DNA of 64,000 nucleotides from the NCBI GenBank assembly GCA_949752735.1, contig OX457052.1, forward strand, positions 15,622,064 to 15,686,063. Direction: 5' to 3'. This DNA is from Lumbricus terrestris. Taxonomy: Eukaryota; Annelida; Clitellata; Crassiclitellata; Lumbricidae. Positions 55,450 through 64,000 of the stretch are shown here, in pieces. The notes under the pieces are model-generated. The model saw only the letters and a list, made by a program, of their open reading frames with translations, was not told the origin of the DNA and did not search any database. Position 1 is the first letter of the stretch. The number at the start of each line of letters is the position of its first letter. The position numbers and the translations under genes were made by a program.

Positions 55450-56300
55450 GTTCGAGGGCGCACGTGTGCCTCGAGAGAAAAAACCCACAATAATTATAGT
55501 AATATACGCAGCTAGGAGATAATCTTCAGCTGCGGCAGGAGTAATTACAACTCAGCTATATACCAGGTAAACATTGCTCTCTATCTAGAACATCTCGATA
55601 ATTAATCCACACACCCACCATATGTCGGCCTATACTTGCCCTATTTACTTAACTATTTGTGCGACTATAGTGTTCCCCCATTCTTAGCTCTGGTATGCCA
55701 GGATGAAATAACGGCCTACGTTTTATATACACTCTGTGCTTAGTCTAGTCGTTCAGTGCACAACTATTTACTTTACATGTACATGTAAAAAGCAGCTGTT
55801 CAATTTTACTGGGGGATGTCGTTCCTGTAAGAACTTCCCCCCCCAACCTCCAGAGACGTCCAGAACAAACACTGCTTCTACTGCCTGAGGGGCCAGGTTT
55901 GGATGCTGTGGTGGTGTGTACAACAGAAGGGATAGAAACAAGCAAAGCTATTACACAAGGCAAGAGAAATCCTGAAGCGGCGCTATAACAAGTGTTCAAA
56001 TAAACATGTGCAGCAAGCATCAAAAGCTGCAAGTATAATAATTATATTATATGCAATTTAAAAGCAATTCATGGTGCATCATAATTATATGGAAGTCTTG
56101 TGCATTGATATACGACGGCATTCGTGAGATTCACCCGAGTTGATGTATATGTATACTGTATATATAATATATGTATATAATAATATATGTATTGTATTTA
56201 TATATAACTTGAAATCTAGGTATTGTTAACTAATCGAGAAATGAGACAAATTATATGGAGAGTGGTTAAAACTTCTGAACTCCGCTATGACTGGTCTGAC

Positions 56301-56302
<2 letters not shown>

Positions 56303-56331
<29 letters not shown>

Positions 56332-56450
56332 ATGGTCTGGTCTGTCTGGTCTGTCTGATGGTCTGTCTGATGGTCTGTCTGGTCTGTCTGGTCTGTCTGT
56401 CTGTTTGTTTGTCTGTCTGCCTGATGGTCTGTCTGTCTGGTCTCTCTCTT
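56303..56450 (+). repeat. (CTGT)n with CTGTCTGATGGT and CTGTCTGGT units
   Basis: CTGTCTGTCTGT and GGTCTGTCTGGTCTG repeats. Confidence 0.95.
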
Positions 56451-56484
56451 TCTCTATAGATTTACTATCTATCTTATAATCACC

Positions 56485-56865
56485 CATCCATCCACCATCC
56501 ATTCATTCATCCATACATCCATCCATTCATCCATCCATCCACCCATCCATCCATCCATTCATCCACCCACCCACCCACCCACCCATCCAACCACCCATCC
56601 ACCCACCTATCCATCCACCCACCCATCCATCCAACCAATCCATCCATCCAACCACCCATACATCCAACCAACCATCCATACATCCACCCATACACCCATC
56701 CACCCATCCATCCATCCAACCACTCATACATATAGTATACCCTGAAGAGACAAAAATTGTTTCCATATACATGCAAAATGTCCTGATCCATCCAACCACC
56801 CATCCATCCAACCACCCACCCATCTAACCACCCACCCATCCATCCTCCCACCCATCCATCCAATA
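56485..56865 (+). repeat. (CATC)n/(CACC)n tetramer array
   Basis: CATCCATCCACCCACCC repeats, interrupted at 56730-56790 by GAGACAAAAATTGTTTCCAT...TGTCCTGAT, a block that recurs at 60037-60080. Confidence 0.95.
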
Positions 56866-56867
56866 CA

Positions 56868-57087
56868 CAGGGCTGTTTTTAAGGAATTTTTAGAACTGCA
56901 TAACCCCTTCTTTCCATTGCTATGCATCCTCCATGGTAAATTGGTTCCAATCGGAGGACAATTACCTTTTTTGCTAGTTTTAACTGTAACAGAAGTGCTT
57001 GTATACAAGTTATATAGGCCTATACAACTGCACAAATCCATTTAGAACTGCACATTGTGTGTACAACTCCACGTTAAAAAAGCCCTG
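56868..57087. mobile_element. hAT-like MITE, CAGGGCT family, inside the CATC array
   Basis: The left CAGGGCTGTTTTTAAGGAAT opposes the right CACGTTAAAAAAGCCCTG. Flanks CCAATACA and TCCATACA match at 6 of 8. It splits one CATC array into two parts (the second at 57088-57195). It gives the TTAA-intact reference for the nested insertion at 38825. Confidence 0.75.
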
Positions 57088-57195
57088 TCCATACATCCAT
57101 CCAACTAACCAACCAACCAACCAACCATCCATCCATCCATCCACCCATCCATCCATCCATCCATCCATCCAACCATCCATCCATCCATCCATCTG
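57088..57195 (+). repeat. (CCAA)n and (CATC)n array, continuation
   Basis: AACCAACCAACCAACC then CATCCATCCATCC. Confidence 0.95.
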
Positions 57196-57556
57196 TATGT
57201 CTCTCTGTCGAAAGCCTCACATGGATATACAGTGGTGTGCAAAAGTCTGGAACCACCTAGAAATATCGTGTTTTTTCGACTTTCGAGCCTCTTACTCGCA
57301 TATTTTCATATGCCCAATAAAAACCCAGAAGGGATGTAAAATCCCGCTAATAGGGCCAGCCATAATTCATGTAAAATATAAAAGAAAAAACATGACAGAA
57401 CATTCAATTGCAGGAATAAAAAAAATGATGAGGAAGAGAGAAAAACAAATTAAGCAATCGACATTTCTGTATATAACGAGAAAAACAACTCTTAAGTAAT
57501 GACTTAACTAAAGACTTAACTAAGGGCTTGGCGAAACCACTGAGCAGAAACCTTAA

Positions 57557-59222
57557 CCATTACATATCAGGAAGTGTTTTAAGTAGATAAAGGCGAAGTT
57601 TATGCTTAAATAATCTTGTGTTAGGTAGGGAATGAAGATGTGTAGGGAGAGAGTTCCAACATTGGGAGCCAGTATATTGTATAGAGAATCGACGAGTATT
57701 ATTATGTGCGTAGGGAAGGTCATAAACAGTTAATTTTCTAGTTGAATAAGAGTGGCGATCAGAGGTAAGGTTAAAGAAATCATTAAATACAAGTGGTAAT
57801 AGGCCATGGTTATAACGGTACATAAACTCTCCTATTTGCAAGTGCCTAATTTGATCGATCTTTAATAATCCAAATTCCTTGAAATACAGAGCGGTGTGGG
57901 CTCGGCGAGGAATATTAGCTATAAAACGGATTGCATATTTTTGAAGGGTGACTAGTCTGATAAAATTAGATTTGTAAGTAGACGTCCAAATTAAATTACA
58001 GTAGGTTAAATAAGGATAAATAAGAGAATAGTATAGCATAGACCGGATAGAGACAGGAATCAGTTTAGATGAGCGAAAAAGCACACCAACAGTCTTAGCA
58101 ATTTTGCTAGAGATATTATTGATGTGTTCCTTCCAATTTAGATGCTGGTCAATGTATACGCCCAAAAATTTTGTGGATGTTACTTGGGTGATAGGAGTCC
58201 CTTCAATAAGTAGAATAGGAAGTTCATTGGGATATTTTTTTCTTATGGGATCTGAAGAGGATGTAGTTGGTTTTATCCAAATTTAGAGTAAGTTTATTTG
58301 ATCGAAACCAATCAACGACTCGGTGAAGCTCAGAATTAACAGTGTCGAATAGGGTATCAATAGATTTATCAGAATGAAATAAGTTGGAATCATCAGCAAA
58401 TAGTACAAAATACATAGAAGGCGATACATTAGGTAAATCATTAATATAGATTAAAAATAAAAGAGGTCCAAGATTAGATCCTTGAGGGACACCGTGAGAA
58501 ATGAGTTGTAGATCAGAAGTGCAATTGTTAACAGAAACCAGTTGAAAACGATTTTCAAGATAGCTAACAAACCATTGTAATTGTGTCCCTCTAATTCCAT
58601 AGTTATAAAGTTTTTTGATCAAAATATGATGATTTACAGAATCAAAGGCTTTAGCTACATCAAGAAAGATACCAAGGGAGTATTCGTTATTTTCAATTGC
58701 ATTAGAGATTTTGTCTTGTATGCTTAGAAGGGGCATGTAGGTAGAATGACCCTGTTGGAATCCATGCTGAGACTGAAATAGTACTTTCTCTTTTGATAGA
58801 AAACTATCTAAACGTGCATACATTAATTTTTCAAATATTTTGGCAAAGAATGGGAGTACAGAAATCGGTCTGTAGTTAGAAACATTGTCCCTCGGGCCCT
58901 TTTTATGAATGGGTATGACCTTGGCAGTTTTCAATGCAGAGGGGAATACTCCAGTGGTAAATGAGCAGTTGACAATCTCTGATAGCGGAATTGCAATTTT
59001 AGGCAGTGTTAATAGGGCTATGGCAGGGTCAATTCCATCGACTCCTTTACTATGCGTATTGCGAATGGTATGCGCAAGGTTCATTATTTCACAAGGTGTA
59101 GAAGGAATTAATGCTATAGAATGTGGAAGGGGTTGGGATAAGTAGGAGAAAAAAGAGTTAGTTGCAGCAGGTATTTTATTAACAAGAGATTGTGCAATGC
59201 CTGTGAAGAAATTATTGAATTA
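57557..59222 (-). pseudogene. Non-LTR retrotransposon reverse transcriptase (5' truncated, one frameshift)
   Basis: The frame is open from about 59220, starting FNNFFTGIAQSL, and runs through HSKGVDGIDP, YRPISVLPFFAKIFEK, FLDVAKAFDSVNHH (first catalytic Asp), HGVPQGSNLGPLLFLIYIND and LFADDSNLF (the two catalytic Asp of the FADD box) to about 58224. A single frameshift at an A run then switches to a frame encoding KFLGVYIDQHLNWKEHI, the thumb-like region ML YYSLIYPYLTYCN and the C-terminal CWNSLPTHLHSLP...RLYLL, stop at 57557. The endonuclease and N-terminal ORF are missing. Motifs place it in the Jockey/CR1 assemblage. It sits inside Tc1-like terminal repeats, so it inserted into that element. 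Reverse transcription activity is lost here. Confidence 0.9.
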
Positions 59223-59274
59223 TTGAATAGTACTACACGTACTGTATACCTCGAAATAATTTGCCTGCTTTCTA

Positions 59275-59400
59275 TCAGTTGCTCGAAAACCTGTCTTTTT
59301 AGCCGTGGTTGGACTGGGAGCGCCTCTGAGTAGTCTCCTTGAAGACCGGGGCGCTATATAAATTTTCCAAACGAATGAATGAATAAATAAATGATTATAA
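59275..59400 (+). repeat. LINE 3' tail with (AATG)n
   Basis: CCTGTCTTTTTAGCCGTGG, GGGAGCGCCTCTGAGTAG, TCTCCTTGAAGACCGGGGCG, CTATATAAAT and GAATGAATGAATAAATAAAT. Same tail family as 52420-52520. Confidence 0.75.
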
Positions 59401-59703
59401 ACGAATTCATACCACACATGACCTGTTGTAACCACACTAATATATTTTTACACCAATGGTCAAAATTAGTACAAATTACGAGATTTACACACAAAAATCC
59501 ATTACCATGGCAACTTCCAAGAAAAAATTTGTAAAATTTGGTTCAACCTAGAATAAAAAGTTGATTCTAATAGCCAAATATATCCCCCATGATGTTACAC
59601 ACAAAAGTTTGTAATGGGCACATGAAAATATGCGATTAACAGGTTCGAAAGTCGAAAAAACACGATATTTCTAGGTGGTTCCAGACTTTTGCACACCAAT
59701 GTA

Positions 59704-61300
59704 GGTCGTTTATCTGTTAACTTGAAATTCTCAAGCGACTGCAGCAGATGCAGAACTGACGCTTTGTCAACGACAGGAAAACGGAAATATCGGAAAAGAA
59801 AGGATGGGCGTGGAATTAAGGTGGAAACCTCCCAGGAAGGGAGAGAACGATCTGTCTATTATCAAGGGAAAGATGGTGTGTGTGTATATATATATGAGTG
59901 GCGCAACGCTACAGGGACAGTGGACGATCAGGTCATGCCGGGTCATGCCAGGTCATGTCGGGTCCATGTCGGGTCATGTCGGGTCACGTCGATCGATGGA
60001 TATTTCGAAATTTTCGTCGACAGAATGGTGTACCCTGAGGAGACAAAAATTGTTTCCATACACGCAAAATGTCCTGATAATATGCGTATATATGAATAAG
60101 TATTTATATATCTGAACAGTGGTGTGTTCTTTAATCAGCAGTTATGACAATATGTAGGCCTATATTATCATATAGTGTGAAGAATTATCGTGACCAATGC
60201 ATGTCTTCTCGCATGCCATACACAGTCATCCATGTCTACCATTTCGAAAGGTGATGTCGGTTATCGCATCTATGTATACGTAATTGCTATCTATGCAGTT
60301 TATATAGCGCTCCTTCAAGCTACGTACTCAGAGGCGCTCCCGACTCTGAAGGTCCGGCCAAAAAGGAAAATCGTATTGTGGTCTATATATCTCATCTATC
60401 ATGGCTGATGTCTCATCTCATTGGAACATTATACTTATCACCTTACGTTACTTAACTACCATCTCGATCTTTAAAATTAGACTCCGGTCTCATCTACTTA
60501 CTCAGATTGTATAGTTCTCTTTAAATTAATTAAACTTATAGTTAACTAGTCAAGAATTAGGCTTTGCTGTAACTTGTGTCATTATACCAACTCTGCCAAA
60601 CTTTATTTCATCGCTACAGGTGACCCACTAGCGGAACCCAGGTTTCTTAGGGTCGTAGTCCTTTGATCCCTTGTTCTTTTTCTACTACAGCCTACTTGTT
60701 TCTCGATGTCATATATTATTGTTTGGGTTAGATAAAATTTATGGCTATGGTTATGGTTATGGTTATATACAAATATCCATGCAGACATGTCCGGCGGATG
60801 AGATCTCATGCAGGTCAGAAGGAAGAATATTCCAGACGAATGTTCAACGATCCTTTAGCATTCAAATCCATAACCATGGAGACCGAGTTCTGAGATCGGA
60901 GACCATAGCAGGACGAGGTTAAGGTAAAGATCCCTACGAATGAGACAGAACCAGATGATAAAATTATAGAGGAAACCTTTTAATGGATGACCTGTTGGAC
61001 GGAGAGCCAGTGAAGACACACACACCACCAATCAGGGACGCTATCGGACCCGTACAAGTCCACAGTAATAGAGTGAAGGTCAGTCTACAAAAACGACTCG
61101 CAATTTAGACGAGTTGGCTATCTATAGGTCGCGCAAGGAACAGATATCTTGAACCAATTTCTGCCCCGCGCTGTGAGATTGTTATAGAAATGCTGCCGTA
61201 TATATCTTCGATACCTTCATCAGAATTTTATACGTGCGTGCAAAACTGCAATGTCAGGTATAGGTCATCTACTCACGTGTTGTCAATTCCGAGGATCTTT
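59704..61300. other. No gene recognised; short repeats and SINE fragment
   Basis: 59930-59995 is a CGGGTCATGT-type 11-bp tandem repeat. 60295-60350 is a reverse SINE/LINE tail (TATATAGCGCTCCTTCAAG then ACTCAGAGGCGCTCCCGACT). ATGGTTATGGTTATGG occurs near 60745. No coding signal. Confidence 0.5.
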
Positions 61301-61500
61301 NNNNNNNNNNNNNNNNNNNNNNNNNNNNNNNNNNNNNNNNNNNNNNNNNNNNNNNNNNNNNNNNNNNNNNNNNNNNNNNNNNNNNNNNNNNNNNNNNNNN
61401 NNNNNNNNNNNNNNNNNNNNNNNNNNNNNNNNNNNNNNNNNNNNNNNNNNNNNNNNNNNNNNNNNNNNNNNNNNNNNNNNNNNNNNNNNNNNNNNNNNNN
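61301..61500. other. Assembly gap (200 N)
   Basis: Exactly 200 N, a conventional gap of unknown or fixed size. It abuts the left edge of duplicated segment B. Confidence 1.
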
Positions 61501-61514
61501 CTGGTGGGTTCCCT

Positions 61515-61712
61515 ATAAGTAACCCGGTGGTATGAAATGCCCTCCCACTCGAGCTGCGCCTGTTCCCTAGATCACTCTCTGGCACATTTCATAAGCACTT
61601 AAAAACTGTTCTGTTTGGCCGTGCTGAAGTCGGGAGCGCTGAGTAGGTTCCTTGAAGATGCGCTATATAAATACTTTAATGAATGAATGAATGAATGAAT
61701 AAAGAAAGAAAT
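61515..61712 (+). repeat. LINE 3' end with (AATG)n tail, uninterrupted copy
   Basis: ACCCGGTGGTATGAAATGCC, CTCGAGCTGCGCCTGTTCCC|TAGATCAC, AAACTGTTCTGTTTGGCCG, GCGCTATATAAATAC and AATGAATGAATGAATGAATA. It is the unsplit counterpart of 51478-52520. Confidence 0.8.
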
Positions 61713-61796
61713 AATTGCGACAATTTAAATGTCATGGACCCGTAACACAGCCATGCCGTTACAAGGGCGCCTTCGTGAAGTTAGTGCGCTATGTAA

Positions 61797-61963
61797 ATAT
61801 ATACATACATACATACATACATACATACATACATACATACATACATACATACATACATACATACATACATACATACATAGATACATACATACATACAGTA
61901 CATACAGTACATACATACATACATACACATACACACAAATACATACATACATACATACATACA

Positions 61964-61997
<34 letters not shown>

Positions 61998-62072
61998 CAT
62001 ACATACATACATACATACATACATACATACATACATACATACATACATACATGCATACATGCATGCATACGT
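61797..62072 (+). repeat. (ATAC)n array, about 275 bp
   Basis: ACATACATACAT with few interruptions, directly after TTAGTGCGCTATGTAAATAT, a retroposon-tail motif. The equivalent place in copy A (52605-52645) has only TACATTATGCATACATAC. Confidence 0.97.
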
Positions 62073-62121
62073 ATACATACCGTTACAAGGGCACCTTATA
62101 AAGCAGATGACATGCGTGATA

Positions 62122-62372
62122 CAGTGGCGTATAGCCAGGAATTTATTATGAGGATTCATGGCCTGGCCGAATGTCCTTTCTGACACCAACCCAGCAGTAT
62201 TACAGTAAATAAAAAGGGAATAAAGTGGCAAAGCGAATAAAGTAAGAAAAACAATTGTTACTACAAACAATTGGTTTTTTCTTATTATTTTAAGTGGATA
62301 AATAACCTTTTAAAAGACTTTACCTAAGCCAATGGGTGGTTTAACACCCTAAACCCCTTGTCTTCGCCACTG
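62122..62372. mobile_element. hAT-like MITE, CAGTGGCGTAG family (copy 3, in segment B)
   Basis: CAGTGGCGTATAGCCAGG on the left and TTCGCCACTG on the right, with flanks GCGTGATA and GCGGGATG. Orthologous position to 53091-53345. Confidence 0.85.
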
Positions 62373-62399
62373 GCGGGATGAGCCCTAGCGAACAAGTAT

Positions 62400-62480
62400 G
62401 TTCCCTAACCCTAATCCTACCATAACCATAAACCTTACCCTGACCAATACCCTAACCCAAGCTGTAGCCTAACCATAGGA
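62400..62480 (+). repeat. Degenerate telomere-like CCCTAA repeats (copy B)
   Basis: CCCTAACCCTAATCCTACC, CATAACCATAAACCTTACCC and ATACCCTAACCC. Confidence 0.7.
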
Positions 62481-62604
62481 TATATAGTTTGGCCGGTGGG
62501 ATCCGCTCCGTTTAACAACTGCGTGCACGTTTAAAGGAGCAGCTATGTTTTAAAACGGAATTTCAAGTGATGATTATAGAAACATTTCTCTTCACTCATG
62601 CAGG

Positions 62605-62751
<147 letters not shown>

Positions 62752-64000
62752 CTATCTGAAAACATCGTGTTATACTCGAGCGCGTCATATAAGACGCATG
62801 TTTTCGCATTGCAATCTGTGCTTTTCGTTTTTCTCTCGAGCAAGCACAACCACTGGTCACTTTAATCTTCTACCAAGATGGTGGATTCAAAACGTATTCA
62901 GCTTTGCTGTCATGTGGTAAACTCGATACACTAAATAATTCCCATCACTGTGAACGCTGAGTTGCCTGCCTTGGACATTGGACAGCTATTGATTTTCTCA
63001 TAGCATATCCGTTATTACTTTAGGATTGTCAATTTCTTACTCTATGGACCGCAACGCCATCGCGATAAGTTCGTTCGGGAACAAGTTGGCTCTGTAAATT
63101 GGTTGAGTAGCCGTTCACGAGCTGAGTTAGTTGAAGAATCTTTTCGAAGGATTGGAACCGGTTATATCAAACAATCTACGAAGCTATTTTTGTTTTAAAC
63201 CATCAAGATGAACCTCAAAACTCACTAGGCCTATTTCTCGCTGCCACGACTTTAAAACATCGACAAGTACACTTTTGAACAGTACACATGTAGCCTATAT
63301 ATCTAACTGCATTTCATTTGGCACATAGGATTCCCATTTTCACATGCTGAAAAATTAACAAAAATATTAACACTTCTGAGTTGCTCAACTTGCAGCACTT
63401 GACTATAGCTTCAGCCAACGCACACGTAAACAATTCCTTGGAGCCATTTTATGGTTCGAGGTACCACGTGTGCCTCGAGCAAAAAATATTAATTATAGTA
63501 ATATATGCAGCTAGAAGACAATCTTCAGCTGCGGCAGGAGTAATTACAACTCAGCTACCAGGTAAACATTGCTCTCTATCTAGAACATATCGATAATTAA
63601 TCCACACACACACACCATATGTTGGCCTATACTTGCCCTATTTACTCAACTATTTGTGAGACTAGAGTGTTCCCCTTCTTAGCTCTAGTATACCAGGATG
63701 AAACAACGGTCTATATATATACTCAATGTTTAGTGGACTCTAGTGACTCTACAGTAGTTCAGTGCACAACTATTTACTTTACATGTACATGTAAAAAGCA
63801 GCTGCTGAATTTTACTGGGGGATGTCGTTCCTGGAAGAACTCCCCCCCCACCCAGAGACGTCCAGAACAAACAGTGCCTCTACTGCCTAAGGGTCAAGGT
63901 TTGGATGCTGTGGTGTGTACATCAGAAGGGATATAGAAACAAGCAAAGAGATTACACGAGGCAGGAGAAATCCTGAAGGGGCGCTATAACAAGTGTTCAA

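Larger units (their letters stand above)
51461..56005 (+). repeat. Duplicated segment, copy A
   Basis: Colinear with 61501-64000: shared landmarks include GGTGGTATG(G/A)AATGCCC, GAATGAATGAATAAAGAAAG, the MITE at 53091, the CCCTAACCCTAA block, TTTAAAGGAGCAGCTATG, CTCGATA-ACTAAATAATTCC, GGAACCGGTTATAT, GATGTCGTTCCTG and GGCGCTATAACAAGTGTTCAA. Copy A contains three DNA elements (51544-52381, 52645-53042, 54339-55449) absent from copy B. Copy B has longer ACAT and CT runs. Divergence in shared parts looks like several percent. Confidence 0.9.
57230..59701. mobile_element. 2.47-kb Tc1-like terminal-repeat element with nested LINE
   Basis: Both ends read CA(G/T)TGGTGTGCAAAAGTC inward and stay alike for about 87 bases (57230-57316, 59615-59701; about five mismatches). 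TA flanks both ends (57228-57229, 59702-59703). CAGTGGTGTGCAAAAGT is a Tc1-type terminus. No Tc1 transposase is found; most of the interior is LINE DNA (57560-59222) plus another LINE tail (59275-59400). Confidence 0.85.

Noticed and set aside
61251..61585. Open frames running through the N gap
   Set aside because: They consist mostly of undetermined residues.
61797..62072. Regularly spaced repeats considered as a CRISPR-like array
   Set aside because: A plain tetranucleotide microsatellite without spacers, in an animal genome.

Overview
This is a gene-poor, repeat-saturated stretch of an animal nuclear genome. The clearest host coding sequence is a first coding exon of a class A GPCR of the orexin (hypocretin)/allatotropin receptor type (47064-47579). 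Together with the marine-invertebrate style of the repeats (many different MITEs, tRNA-like SINEs, LINE tails, very long microsatellites, frequent TAGGCCTA words) it suggests a marine invertebrate, most likely a deuterostome such as an echinoderm or hemichordate. That assignment is inference: no rRNA, mitochondrial or species-diagnostic gene is present. No operons, CRISPR arrays or prokaryotic genes are seen. One assembly gap of exactly 200 N lies at 61301-61500.

Layout. 1-10 kb: a tRNA-like SINE with a CAT tail, a run of hAT-like MITEs each with an 8-bp target duplication, a scrambled Tc1 transposase relic and a 1.2-kb hAT-like element. 10-20 kb: almost only simple and tandem repeats, including a 650-bp GGTC-based satellite and a 400-bp TTGTATTATA array. 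20-30 kb: more MITEs, a second SINE family, LINE 3' ends, and a candidate two-exon gene on the minus strand (24062-25049) that codes for an arginine-rich, protamine-like protein behind a duplicated CCAAT + RFX X-box promoter. 30-46 kb: long purine or pyrimidine tracts, a 1.73-kb DNA transposon (34165-35896) carrying an unclassified protein, several more MITEs and a near-perfect hairpin. 46-48 kb: CpG-rich upstream region, the receptor exon, and an intron starting with a 270-bp GATGAC array. 50-64 kb: two copies of one duplicated segment (51461-56005 and 61501-64000). Copy A carries three DNA transposons that copy B lacks, so B preserves the empty sites. Between them lies a Tc1-like terminal-repeat element (57230-59701) with a nested non-LTR reverse transcriptase.

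How the parts work together. The genes do not form a pathway. The coherent story is mobile-element biology. Many families of non-autonomous cut-and-paste elements are identifiable from terminal repeats plus target duplications (8 bp, TA, or TTAA). SINEs and LINEs share a 3' tail ending in GCGCTATA(T)AAAT, and many microsatellites sit exactly where such retroposon tails end. Several elements are nested, which gives a relative order of insertion. All identifications are from reading the sequence and remembered family features; no database search was possible.
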